Origin: Bacteroidota bacterium | Lineage (GTDB): Bacteria > Bacteroidota > Bacteroidia > AKYH767-A > OLB10 | Assembly (NCBI GenBank): GCA_016721435.1 | Contig: JADKIC010000012.1 | Span: forward strand, 1 to 64,000 | Direction: 5' to 3' | DNA: 64,000 nucleotides | Shown here: piece by piece, positions 40,147-49,867 of the stretch | Position numbering within the stretch: position 1 is the stretch's first letter | How the letters are laid out: every line of letters starts with the position of its first letter | Notes under the pieces: generated by a model | What the model was told of the DNA's origin: nothing | The model's database searches: none | Seen by the model: the letters and a program-made list of their open reading frames with translations, nothing else | Made by a program: the position numbers and the translations under genes

Positions 40147-40188
40147 CTGATTAAACCGGACAGTTATAGAATTTATATACTAAGATAA
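40144..40188 (+). pseudogene. Duplicated 3' end of rodA
   Basis: Bases 40144-40188 match 39899-39943 (the last codons of rodA) at about 38 of 45 positions and in the same frame: LIKPDSYRIYILR against LIKLDSYRIYILR, both ending in a stop codon. The 3' half is nearly identical (AGTTATAGAATTTATAT). It looks like an old partial duplication separated from the gene by the minisatellite. An open frame across the array (from 39940) is Tyr/Leu-rich repeat translation and not a credible gene. Confidence 0.8.
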
Positions 40189-40253
40189 GTCCGCCGTATT
40201 GCGTAGTGAAATGGAGATTAGAGATAGCAATCAAATGATAAATTAAACATTAA

Positions 40254-40906
40254 ATGAATACAAACTTCCTTCTCTTACTATTTCTGTTTATTCATCTTAT
40301 TGGGTCACCAAAATCAATCGCACAAACTCCCTGCAATGTATGCGGCGAATACTACGTAGAAGGAGTTAGAGAAACGGCATCCGACTTCAAAATCAATCCC
40401 GACTCCACCTTTGATTTCTTCTTTTCATCCGGAGCACTTGATAGTTATGGCAGTGGGAAATGGCAACTGTCTCTGGCAAACGCATACCCGATATTATTAA
40501 CCTCCGACACTACCAAAGGGCCGGCATTGAAGATTATTAATTCTAATAAAAAGAGCGATGCAGGTATTTCCATTCAAATAAATGATGCAAATCCGGTCGT
40601 TAACCGATACTTTTTGTGATGGGATTTTCGGGAAAGGACACGTCTTATGCCGAATGCAATCCGGAAGGTCTTGCCACACTCGAAACCGGTTTATTCGACA
40701 GCATTGGCGTCTACTTTGAATTTTGTCCGGACCATACCTTAATCTTCATTCCGGAAGCAAAGAAAAATTACTTCGAAGTAAAGACCGAACCCTGGATCTT
40801 TGAAGTCATTTTTAGAAATTTCTATTTGACAGCTGAAAAGAATAGGTTAATCGGGAAACACCCCATGATGAAAGGCGATTTTATCTATCTCAAAAATCAA
40901 GAATAG
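40254..40906 (+). CDS. Hypothetical secreted protein (one frameshift)
   Basis: About 217 codons. A signal peptide (LLLLFLFIHLIGSPKSIAQ) is followed by TPCNVCGEYYVEGVRETASDFKINPDSTFDFFFSSGALDSYGSGKW, which resembles a lipocalin-like/beta-barrel start in pattern only. The frame breaks near 40612 in a T run: VNRYFL-stop, then MGFSGKDTSYAECNPEG in the next frame, to KGDFIYLKNQE. No family recognised. It converges with waaA and overlaps its end by 17 bases. Confidence 0.65.
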
Positions 40907-42171
40907 AAAAAATAAAAACATTCTCCATCACTCTTACCACATGATTCAGGCGCAGATAATTCATCAGAATCTCTGTAGCACCTTTACGACTCTCTATGTA
41001 CTTTTTATTCTTTAAAGTCAGTTGTTCATAGGAAGAAGCATCCAGTTCCAAACTATTGATCGAATTGTTCAGTTCCTCTGCATTTTTAATATTCATTGCC
41101 GCCCCTGTTGCTTTTAAATCACGGGCTTCTTTAAACTTCTTAAAATTCGGACCGAAAAAAACCGGCTGACCATAGACGGCGGCTTCTAAAATATTGTGAA
41201 TTCCTTTCCGAAGCCGCCTCCAACATAGGAGTACTTTCCAAAGCGGTATAATAATGATAGCATACCTATACTATCAATAATAACGACATTTACATTTGCC
41301 GGGATGTCAGCACTTATTGCGGAGTAGCGGATGGATTTACCCGCAAATCTCGATTCAATATTTTTTATTCGGGATTCACCCAACTCATGAGGAGCTATCA
41401 CCAATTTCATTGTTGGATTTTTAGCCAAAACCCCTGCCAATACTTTTTCATCCTGAGGCCAAGTACTACCTGCAACAACTGCAACTCCTTTAGCACAAAA
41501 ATCACTTATGGCAGGAAATACTGCTTCCCGAGTACTATTCTCAAGAACTCTATCAAACCGTGTATCACCGGAAACCGTCACGGATGGGATACTATTGCGA
41601 TACAGTAATTCGAGTGAAGCCTGATCTTGCACAAACAAATGCGTGTATCGGGTCAACATCTTTCTAAAAAACTTTCCCCATGATTAAAAAACACCTGACC
41701 AGGGCGAAAAATAGCAGAGATGCAAAAGAAAGGAATCTTTCTTCCATGAAGTTCCTTTCCATAGAAATACCAAAAATCATACTTCACAAAAAATACCAAG
41801 GAAGGATTCAGCAATCGAACGAACTCCTTACTATTCGCAGGCCCATCCAAAGGAAGATAACACACATAATCCGCTATTTTTTCATTCTTCTTTACCTCAT
41901 ACCCGGATGGTGAGAAAAAAGATAAAACAATAAAATGATCGGGGAATTCACTTCTTATTTGCTGCAAAACAGGACGACCCTGTTCAAATTCTCCCAGAGA
42001 GGAACAGTGAAACCAAATTCGCTTTTTTGATGTCCCGTTTAAAGCATCTGCCAATTTACTTTTCCATTTCTGCCTTCCTTTCACCCATAGCCGGGCCTTA
42101 TTATTAAAAATAGAGGCGAACGAAATCAATGCACCATACATTCCTATGACTATACGGTAAATCAACTCCAT
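40890..42171 (-). CDS. waaA: 3-deoxy-D-manno-octulosonic acid (Kdo) transferase (two frameshifts)
   Basis: GT30 enzyme that adds Kdo to lipid A precursor at the inner membrane. About 427 codons. An N-terminal membrane helix (LIYRIVIGMYGALISFASIF) is followed by WFHCSSLGEFEQGRPVLQQI, the family motif with the catalytic Glu, and KYDFWYFYGKEL. After the break near 41655 (T run): FVQDQASLELL, VSGDTRFDRVLE, VVAGSTWPQDEKVL, VIAPHELGESRI, KYSYVGGGFGKG. After the second break near 41200 (A/G run): IHNILEAAVYGQPVFFGPNFKKFKEARDL. All blocks are in order, so the gene is probably intact in the cell. Confidence 0.94.
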
Positions 42172-42312
42172 TTTTCTCCGGTTTTATATAATTTCATTTT
42201 CACTATTTCCATTTCACAGTTGTAAAATGGTCATCAATCTTTTTACTCTATAACTCCTAAAAGGTTCTTTAGATCAGGTCAAGTTCTTTAAAGCCTTAAT
42301 CCTATAGAATAA

Positions 42313-43081
42313 CTAATAAAGATAAAACTCATCAGGTGCTTCTTTGAAAAGTGGTATGATCCAGCCCACTCTGAAACCAAACAGCAGATCAAATCTTGCC
42401 GACTTGTCTGCCTCCATATCGGTATAAATAAAATCCCTGCGCCCGGCTGTCCAACCTTGCACAGCTTCTACCCCACCAAAAAAATTAATCAGCCGATGGT
42501 TTCCGATATAAAGATATCCAATAAACTCTCTGGCTGCCAGTCCATTGGTTAAACGGTCATATCCTTTTACGTACTCATCGTTTAAGGCGGGCACTGAATT
42601 TTTCTTATCTTGAATTTTAATTTTATGTTGAATGAAACCCAGACTACCTTCAATAATAAATCCGCAATTCGGGTTCGGCTTTGCCATATTAAATAACTTA
42701 CCTACTCCCAGAGTAACATAATATCCCCGTTCAAAAGCCCTCACATCGGCATAAAGTCCATCGGAGCCGATTATAGTACCTTCCGATGTAGTTAATCCGG
42801 AAAAAAGACCCGGCTGGTTAATTTTTGTTCCGAAAATAAAAGAACCTTCGGCGGTGATCATCCACCCTTCTTATTCTTGTAGGTTACCCCCATTCCCACC
42901 GATTGATTGAACCCAAAGCGATTAGCCAAATCTCCACCGGGAAACTGAAGTCCATAGGATGGCGGATCATCACCATGGAGATTGAAGAATCTTTCAGGCT
43001 GGCTTGTCCTTTTATGGGAGTCAGACCCGAGAGAAGACAGCCCACCAGGAGCAATATATATTTGAAGATTCCGCTATTCAT
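42313..43081 (-). CDS. Putative outer-membrane beta-barrel protein (two frameshifts)
   Basis: About 256 codons. A signal peptide (IFKYILLLVGCLLSGL, end near IKGQ) is followed by FNLHGDDPPSYGLQFPGGDLANRFGFNQSVGMGVTYKNKKGW in a second frame, then ITAEGSFIFGTKINQ, FERGYYVTLGVGKLFNMA, CGFIIEGSLGFIQHKIKI, YIGNHRLINFFGGVEAVQG and FDLLFGFRVGWIIPLF in a third: regular amphipathic strands of an 8-12-strand barrel. Breaks are near 42985 and 42870. The family is not one I can name. It lies upstream of waaA and divergent from the polysaccharide locus. Confidence 0.72.
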
Positions 43082-43144
43082 GGATGGGCAAAAATAGGCA
43101 ATTTACCATGTAAATCCCTACACCTGTTTCACTTGAAAATATCT

Positions 43145-43152
43145 TATCTTTG
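43145..43152 (+). promoter_or_regulatory. -7 element (TATCTTTG) for the polysaccharide locus
   Basis: TATCTTTG fits TAnnTTTG, 57 bases ahead of the wbpE start as annotated and 39 ahead of the alternative ATG at 43192. It is probably the main promoter of the sugar-nucleotide operon that follows. Confidence 0.5.
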
Positions 43153-43208
43153 CCCTCCGAAACCTGTTTTACAAATTACCCCGAAACACCGATGGAGACA
43201 TTAAAAAA

Positions 43209-44330
43209 ATGCCAATGGTTGACCTTATTGGTCAGTACAAAAAGATTCAACCGGAAATTGACAAAGCGATTCATGATGTTGTCGTTTCCTCCGCTTATAT
43301 TAACGGACCGGATGTTAAACATTTCGCGAAAGAGTTAGAGGATTATTTAGAAGTCAAACATGTGATTCCCTGTGCCAATGGAACAGATGCTTTACAGATA
43401 GCCATGATGGCTTTGAATTTTAAACCGGGGGATGAAATTATTACGGCCAGTTTTACCTATGTGGCGACGGCAGAAGTGATTGCACTTTTACAACTGAAGC
43501 CTGTTTTGGTAGATGTAGATCCGGACACCTTCACTATTGACTGTGATGCCTTAGAGCGGGCGATTACTTCCAGAACGGTAGCTATCGTTCCGGTTCATTT
43601 ATTCGGACAATGTGCCAATATGCAAAGGGTGATGGAAATCGCCAACGCACATAATCTATATGTAATTGAAGACACCGCACAGGCTATCGGAGCAGAGTAC
43701 ACGATGTCAAATGGCACCACCATGAAAGCCGGTACGATTGGCACGATTGGAACGACCTCCTTTTTTCCTTCAAAAAACTTAGGCTGCATGGGAGATGGAG
43801 GAGCGATCTTTACACAAAATGACGAGCTGGCCATGAGAATCCGCATGATTGCTAATCATGGACAGAGTGTGCAATATCATCATGATGAAATTGGTGTAAA
43901 CAGCCGACTGGACACGATGCAGGCGGCTATCCTTCGTGTCAAATTACAGCACCTCGATGAATACTGTGCCTCACGTTTACATGTAGCTGATTATTATGAT
44001 AAAGCCTTTGCCAATAATCCTAAATTAAAAACCCCTTCTCGTGAGAATGGATCCACGCACGTTTTTCATCAATACACGTTAGTGTTGAATGGGGTTTCAA
44101 GAACAGCTTTGCGTGAATTCCTGGATAGTAAAGGGATTCCATCCATGATCTATTATCCTATCCCGTTGCATATGCAGAAAGCGTATATGGATCCGAGATA
44201 TAAAAAAGGGGATTTTCCTGTAACAGAAGCGCTTTGTGATCATGTCATTTCCCTGCCGATGCATACGGAAATGAACAACGAAGATCTTGCCTATATCACT
44301 TCCAGTGTTCTTGAATTCGTCAACCGTTGA
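43209..44330 (+). CDS. wbpE: DegT/DnrJ/EryC1 aminotransferase, WbpE-like
   Basis: PLP-dependent sugar aminotransferase, 373 aa; in the ManNAc3NAcA pathway it adds the 3-amino group to the UDP-3-keto-GlcNAcA product. PMVDLIGQYKKIQPEIDKAI start, CANGTDALQIAM phosphate-binding loop, ASFTYVATAEVIALL, EDTAQAIGA, and the PLP Lys about 189 in FFPSKNLGCMGDGGA. wbpD, wbpB and wbpA follow in the same locus, which supports the specific role. An upstream ATG at 43192 (METLKK) would be in frame if one A were added to the A7 run near 43205. Confidence 0.9.
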   Translation: MPMVDLIGQYKKIQPEIDKAIHDVVVSSAYINGPDVKHFAKELEDYLEVKHVIPCANGTDALQIAMMALNFKPGDEIITASFTYVATAEVIALLQLKPVLVDVDPDTFTIDCDALERAITSRTVAIVPVHLFGQCANMQRVMEIANAHNLYVIEDTAQAIGAEYTMSNGTTMKAGTIGTIGTTSFFPSKNLGCMGDGGAIFTQNDELAMRIRMIANHGQSVQYHHDEIGVNSRLDTMQAAILRVKLQHLDEYCASRLHVADYYDKAFANNPKLKTPSRENGSTHVFHQYTLVLNGVSRTALREFLDSKGIPSMIYYPIPLHMQKAYMDPRYKKGDFPVTEALCDHVISLPMHTEMNNEDLAYITSSVLEFVNR

Positions 44331-44336
44331 TTGAAA

Positions 44337-44365
44337 CCTTTTTTTACAATTTCAGTAAAAAAAGG
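44337..44365. terminator. Perfect AT-rich hairpin between wbpE and ugd
   Basis: CCTTTTTTTAC (44337-44347) pairs perfectly with GTAAAAAAAGG (44355-44365) around a 7-base loop. Just after the wbpE stop; could attenuate or process the transcript before ugd. Its A/T-rich stem is not a classic terminator. Confidence 0.5.
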
Positions 44366-44390
44366 CTATAAACTATAAAAAAGATCAAAT

Positions 44391-45719
44391 ATGAATATCG
44401 CAGTTGTCGGAACCGGTTACGTAGGTTTAGTTACAGGTACATGTTTTGCCGAAATGAAATCACGTAACCTGTGTTGACATTGACGCCAATAAAGTGGAAA
44501 AAATGCGTAACAGCATTATCCCTATTTATGAACCTCATCTTGACATTCTTTTCGAACGAAATATCAAACAAGGTCGTCTTCAGTTTACCACTAATTTGGA
44601 AGAGGCTGTAAAGATGCTACTATTATCTTTCTTGCCTTACCGACTCCTCCCGGTGAAGACGGCTCTGCAGATTTATCCTATGTATTAGGTGTATCATCGC
44701 AATTAGGTCGCTTGATTCGTGAATATAAAATTGTAATCAATAAGAGTACCGTACCTGTAGGTACTGCAGAAAAGGTGCGTGAAGCAATAGCTAAAACATG
44801 TACCGTTCATTTCGATGTTATTTCTAATCCGGAATTCCTGCGTGAAGGTTTTGCAGTGGATGATTTCATGAAACCGGACCGCGTAGTGATTGGAACCCGC
44901 AGTGAAAAAGCAAAGAAGATCATGAGTGATCTCTATGCTCCATTTGTACGTCAGGGTAATCCGATATATTTTATGGATGAGCGTTCTGCAGAATTGACAA
45001 AATATGCGGCGAATGCATTTTTAGCTACCAAGATTACTTTTATGAATGAGATCTCCAATCTTTGCGAGCGCGTTGGCGCGAATGTGGATGCTATTCGTAT
45101 TGGTATTGGCTCGGATTCCAGGATTGGTAAGCGCTTTCTCTTTGCCGGTATCGGATATGGTGGAAGTTGTTTTCCAAAAGATGTTCAGGCATTGTACAGA
45201 ACTTCACAGGACTATAAATACGATTTCAAAATTCTCTCGTCTGTAATGCAGGTGAATGAGAAACAAAAAACGGTAATGGTAGAGAAGCTGAAAGAATATT
45301 TCGGAGGAAACCTGGCCGGTAAAAAATTCGCGATCTGGGGTCTGGCTTTCAAGCCGGATACGGACGATATTCGTGAAGCACCAGCACTGTACATCATCCG
45401 TGACCTCATTGCCGCAGGAGCATCTGTAAGTGCATTTGATCCGGAAGCAATGGAAAATGTAAAACGCACCATGGGTGAAGTAATTCATTATGCCAGTGAT
45501 CCCTATGATGCTATTCAGGATGCTGATGCATTGTTGATTGCAACGGAATGGGCATTATTCAGGACACCTGATTTCGAAAAGATGAAAGCAACCATGAAGG
45601 AAAAAGTAATCTTCGACGGTCGTAACTTGTATGACCTACAACGTATGTCAGAGTTAGGATTCTATTACAGCAGCATGGGACGCGAAACAGTATCTCCACA
45701 AGTTCCGGCATTCTCCTGA
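44391..45719 (+). CDS. ugd: UDP-glucose 6-dehydrogenase (two frameshifts)
   Basis: Oxidises UDP-glucose to UDP-glucuronate with NAD+. About 443 codons. Rossmann start [22 protein letters not shown], then a break near 44456 into [29 protein letters not shown], another near 44612 (an A run) into [24 protein letters not shown]. The remainder is one frame: [37 protein letters not shown], catalytic Cys in [14 protein letters not shown], and [16 protein letters not shown]. uxs, the next enzyme for UDP-xylose, begins 15 bases later. Confidence 0.95.
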
Positions 45720-45734
45720 TTTAAACCACCTATT

Positions 45735-46709
45735 ATGTCAAGAAAAAGAGTTCTTATTACCGGTGCCGCAGGATTTCTCGGCTCACACCTCTGCGATCGT
45801 TTCATTAAGGAAGGATTTGACGTAGTAGGAATGGACAACCTTATTACCGGCGACTTAAAGAATATCGAACATCTCTTTCGTTTGAAGGAGTTCGAATTTT
45901 ATCACCATGATGTCAGTAAATTCGTGTATGTTCCCGGACAAATAGATTATATATTACATTTCGCCTCTCCGGCAAGTCCGATAGATTATTTAAAGATTCC
46001 TATTCAGACTCTGAAAGTTGGTTCATTAGGGATTCACAATCTTTTAGGGTTCGCAAGAGTGAAGAATGCAAGAATATTGATTGCTTCCACCAGTGAAGTG
46101 TACGGTGACCCTACTGTTCATCCACAAACTGAAGATTATTGGGGCAATGTAAACCCAATTGGTCCGAGAGGAGTTTATGATGAAGCCAAACGTTTTCAGG
46201 AAGCCATCACCATGGCCTATCATACCTATCACCATCTGGAAACCAGGATAGTCAGAATATTCAATACGTATGGTCCGAGAATGCGACTGAATGACGGAAG
46301 AGTATTACCGGCGTTTATCGGCCAGGCATTGCGTGGTGAAGACCTCACTGTGTTTGGTGACGGTTCGCAAACCCGATCTTTCTGCTATGTAGATGATTTG
46401 ATTGAAGGAATCTACCGTTTGCTCTTCAGTGATTATGCTTATCCGGTTAATATCGGAAATCCGCAGGAAATTACGATTCGCGAATTCGGTGAGGAGATTA
46501 TCAAGTTAACAGGTACCAATCAAAAACTAATCACGCACCCATTGCCACAGGATGATCCAAAGCAACGGAGACCGGATATCAGCAAAGCCATAGAAATTCT
46601 TGGCTGGCAACCCAAAATCAGCAGAGCAGAAGGACTCAAATACACCTATGATTACTTCAGAAGTCTGCCTCCTGAAGAATTGAACAAGACGGCTCACCGC
46701 TTCGCTTGA
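45735..46709 (+). CDS. uxs: UDP-glucuronate decarboxylase (UDP-xylose synthase)
   Basis: Extended SDR, 324 aa, converting UDP-glucuronate to UDP-xylose. NAD motif [16 protein letters not shown] (about 7-22), [24 protein letters not shown], the catalytic pair Y-x3-K in [34 protein letters not shown] and [18 protein letters not shown]. These are UXS-specific features. It directly follows ugd, which makes its substrate. Confidence 0.95.
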   Translation: MSRKRVLITGAAGFLGSHLCDRFIKEGFDVVGMDNLITGDLKNIEHLFRLKEFEFYHHDVSKFVYVPGQIDYILHFASPASPIDYLKIPIQTLKVGSLGIHNLLGFARVKNARILIASTSEVYGDPTVHPQTEDYWGNVNPIGPRGVYDEAKRFQEAITMAYHTYHHLETRIVRIFNTYGPRMRLNDGRVLPAFIGQALRGEDLTVFGDGSQTRSFCYVDDLIEGIYRLLFSDYAYPVNIGNPQEITIREFGEEIIKLTGTNQKLITHPLPQDDPKQRRPDISKAIEILGWQPKISRAEGLKYTYDYFRSLPPEELNKTAHRFA

Positions 46710-46728
46710 AATAAAAATTAAATCGTTG

Positions 46729-46756
46729 AACACTGCATGGGAAACTATGCAGTGTT
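46729..46756. terminator. Hairpin after uxs (AACACTGCAT / ATGCAGTGTT)
   Basis: Perfect 10-bp stem with an 8-base loop, 19 bases after the uxs stop, followed by TGCCATTT without a proper U-run. It may end or attenuate the wbpE-ugd-uxs transcript; the remaining gap before wbpD shows no other gene. Confidence 0.55.
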
Positions 46757-46893
46757 TGCCATTTCAGATAGTTACATCCAACAAAAAAAATGGTGGAATT
46801 CGACAAACAGGAGGTGTAGAATAAATTGTATAATTTTATCAGCGACAGCAACAGTTCACTACTGCTCAGCAACCTTTAACTGCCGGGCATATC

Positions 46894-47478
46894 ATGAAAA
46901 ATCTAATGGAATATAGCGCTCACTCGTCTGCCTTTATTGATGAAGGATGTACAATAGGAAAAGGAACTAAAATCTGGCATTTCAGTCATATTATGTCGAA
47001 TTGTATCATAGGTGAAAATTGCAATATCGGCCAAAACGTCGTGATTTCTCCTGATGTCGTTTTGGGTAACAATGTTAAGGTGCAGAACAACGTTTCTATT
47101 TATACCGGTGTCATTTGTGAAGATGATGTCTTTCTTGGACCTAGTATGGTTTTTACCAATGTGACGAATCCACGAAGTGCTGTCAATAGAAAAAGTCAGT
47201 ATGCAAAAACAACGGTGAAGAAAGGCGCTTCCATCGGAGCGAATGCAACTATTGTATGTGGACATGATATTGGATCTTTCGCCTTTATCGGAGCCGGGGC
47301 GGTGGTGACAAAAGACGTTCCCGATTATGCGCTTGTAATTGGCAATCCGGCACGACAAACCGGATGGATGAGTGAATATGGACATAAGCTGCAATTTGAT
47401 AAAGAAGGAATGGCAACATGTCCTGAAAGTCAGCAGCGTTATCAACTAAAAGCAAATAGTGTAAGCCGAATCTCCTGA
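46894..47478 (+). CDS. wbpD: UDP-2-acetamido-3-amino-glucuronate N-acetyltransferase, WbpD/WlbB-like
   Basis: 194-aa left-handed beta-helix acetyltransferase. Hexapeptide repeats dominate ([70 protein letters not shown] is the family hallmark region), followed by [20 protein letters not shown] and [25 protein letters not shown]. Acts after the WbpE aminotransferase. It overlaps wbpB by one base (TGATG junction). Confidence 0.93.
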   Translation: MKNLMEYSAHSSAFIDEGCTIGKGTKIWHFSHIMSNCIIGENCNIGQNVVISPDVVLGNNVKVQNNVSIYTGVICEDDVFLGPSMVFTNVTNPRSAVNRKSQYAKTTVKKGASIGANATIVCGHDIGSFAFIGAGAVVTKDVPDYALVIGNPARQTGWMSEYGHKLQFDKEGMATCPESQQRYQLKANSVSRIS

Positions 47479-48539
47479 TGACCAATTATCAAAACCGTAA
47501 AATAAATTTCGCAGTCATTGGATGTGGTCATATCGGCATGCGTCATGCTGAAATGATTCGCAGGAATGAAGAAGCTGCACTGTTGGGCATCTGTGATATT
47601 CGTCCGAAAAACGAATTGAATTTAAAAGGTGTAGAAGACATTCCATTTTTTAGTACTCCTGAAGAAATGTTAAAAGCCATACCGGAAATCGATGTGGTCA
47701 ATGTCTGTACCCCGAATGGATTGCATGCAGAACATTCTTTAAAAGCACTCGAGCATCATAAACATGTGGTATGTGAAAAGCCCATGGCAATTACTAAAGC
47801 GGATTGTGAACATATCATTTACAAAGCGCTGCAGGTATCACGAACGATTTTCGGGGTTATGCAAAACAGGTATTCACCACCATCGGCCTGGCTGAAAGAA
47901 GTGGTGGAGCAGAAATATATGGGAGACGTATTCCTGGTACAATTAAATTGCTTTTGGAATCGCGATGACCGGTATTATAAAAAAGGTTCCTGGAAAGGGA
48001 CGAGCGATCTGGATGGTGGTACATTGTTCACCCAGTTTTCCCACTTTATAGATATCATGTATTGGGTCTTTGGTGATATCACGGATATTAATGGTGTCTT
48101 CGCAGATTTTAATCATCAGCAATCAACAGCTTTTGAAGATACAGGAATTGTCAACTTCCGATTTATCAATGGAGGAATGGGGTCGATTAATTACACCACT
48201 GCTGTATTTGATACTAATTTGGAAAGCAGCATTACTGTCATTGGCAGCAAGGGAAGCTTAAAAATTGGTGGACAGTACATGAATGAAGTCGTCTATTGTC
48301 ATATGGATGGTTACACGATGCCTAAACTTGCACCAGTGAACCCGGCCAATGATTATGGCACTTACAAAGGTTCTGCTGCCAATCATCATTACATTATTGA
48401 AAATGTAATTGACACCTTAAAAGGAAGAACTATTATGACCACAAATGCGTTAGAAGGCCTGAAAGTGGTTGATATAATTGAACGCATTTACGCCCTTCGC
48501 AAACTTAATAAACCGGAAATACTGTACCGCAATGTATAA
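47478..48539 (+). CDS. wbpB: UDP-GlcNAcA 3-dehydrogenase, WbpB/WlbA-like (Gfo/Idh/MocA)
   Basis: 353-aa NAD-dependent oxidoreductase making the 3-keto intermediate for WbpE. Rossmann start NFAVIGCGHIGMRHAEMI, VVNVCTPNGLHAEHSLKALEHHKHVVCEKPMAI with the catalytic EKP Lys, then NRYSPPSAWLKEVV and LDGGTLFTQFSHFIDIMYW, typical of WlbA. Overlaps wbpD at its start and wbpA by 8 bases at its end, so the three form a tightly coupled operon. Confidence 0.93.
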   Translation: MTNYQNRKINFAVIGCGHIGMRHAEMIRRNEEAALLGICDIRPKNELNLKGVEDIPFFSTPEEMLKAIPEIDVVNVCTPNGLHAEHSLKALEHHKHVVCEKPMAITKADCEHIIYKALQVSRTIFGVMQNRYSPPSAWLKEVVEQKYMGDVFLVQLNCFWNRDDRYYKKGSWKGTSDLDGGTLFTQFSHFIDIMYWVFGDITDINGVFADFNHQQSTAFEDTGIVNFRFINGGMGSINYTTAVFDTNLESSITVIGSKGSLKIGGQYMNEVVYCHMDGYTMPKLAPVNPANDYGTYKGSAANHHYIIENVIDTLKGRTIMTTNALEGLKVVDIIERIYALRKLNKPEILYRNV

Positions 48540-49822
48540 TGATATTGTAAATAAGAAAAATAAAATAGCTGTAATCGGACTTGGATATGTTGGTCTCCCG
48601 ATTGCATTAGAGTTTGCAAAGAAAGTATCCGTAATAGGGTTCGATATTAATAAAGAGCGTGTAGAACTGATGCGCAAAAACATTGACCCTAGCGGTGAAT
48701 TGGAGAGCAGTGCATTTGAAGGTTGTGATATAGAGTTTACAGATTCTATTGACGTACTTAAAAAAGCCAATTTCTTTATTGTAGCTGTGCCTACTCCGAT
48801 TGATGAACATAAACTTACCGGATTTAAAACCCTTGCTGGGAGCGACACGCTCTATAGCAAAGGCTCTTAAAAAGGGGGACTATGTCGTCTATGAATCTAC
48901 TGTTTATCCCGGATGTACCGAAGAAGATTGTATCCCGGTCCTGGAAGAAATCTCAGGTTTAACATATAAAACTGATTTCAAAGTCGGTTATTCTCCGGAA
49001 CGAATTAATCCCGGTGACAAAGAGCATACCCTCGCTAAAATTACCAAAGTCGTTTCAGGATGTGATGCCGAATCACTGGATAATATTGCTAAGGTATATG
49101 AGATTGTTGTAACCGTAGGTGTATTCAAAGCCTCCTCCATTAAAGTGGCCGAAGCAGCTAAAATCATTGAGAATACACAGCGGGATGTGAATATTGCTTT
49201 AATGAATGAACTTTCCATCATTTTCAATAAGATGGGCATTAACACCTATGAAGTACTGGAAGCCTCCGGTACGAAATGGAATTTCCTTCGCTTTATGCCG
49301 GGTCTTGTGGGTGGCCATTGTATTGGAGTTGATCCTTATTACCTGACCTACAAAGCACAGGAATTGGGCTATCATTCCCAGGTGATCAATTCAGGACGTT
49401 ATGTCAATGACTCCATGGGATTTTACGTGGCGAAGCAGACCGTAAAAAAACTGATTGCCATGGGAAAAGACTTAAGCAAATGCAAAGTTTTAGTGATGGG
49501 CGCCACGTTTAAAGAAGATGTGGAAGACATTCGAAATTCTAAAGTCTCTGATGTCATCAATGAGTTTAAATCCTATGGTGTAAATGTAGATGTAATTGAT
49601 CCACGTGCGAACAGTGATGAATTAAAGCTGGAATATGGCTACGAGCTTACCAAGACTCCGGCTACTGATTATGATGCAGTAGTAGTGGCAGTGAATCACA
49701 AAGAATACAAAGGACTTGTAGAGGAAGATTTTAAAAAGATGACGAAGCCGGAAGCAATGATTGTAGATCTGAAAGGCATCCTGAATGGCAAGATAAAAGA
49801 CCTCAAGTACTGGAGTCTGTAA
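48532..49822 (+). CDS. wbpA: UDP-GlcNAc 6-dehydrogenase, WbpA-like (one frameshift)
   Basis: Nucleotide-sugar dehydrogenase of about 430 codons. Starts within the end of wbpB (ATG 48532). KIAVIGLGYVGLPIALEFAKK, FFIVAVPTPIDEH, then a frame break near 48811 into NLPDLKPLLGATRSIAKALKKGDYVVYESTVYPGCTEEDCI. Catalytic Cys in GLVGGHCIGVDPYYLTYKAQE; C-terminal GATFKEDVEDIRNSKVSDVI. GGHCIGVDPYYL marks the UDP-HexNAc rather than UDP-Glc dehydrogenase type. First step of the ManNAc3NAcA branch. Confidence 0.94.
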
Positions 49823-49867
49823 GGGAACAAGATTGCGGATGCTGCGTATAACCATAAAATAGCAGCC

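Noticed and set aside
39940..40188. Open frame encoding a Tyr/Phe/Leu-rich repeat protein
   Set aside because: It is the translation of the 11-bp minisatellite plus the duplicated rodA tail; the 11-base unit gives repeats only every 33 bases and there is no initiation signal.
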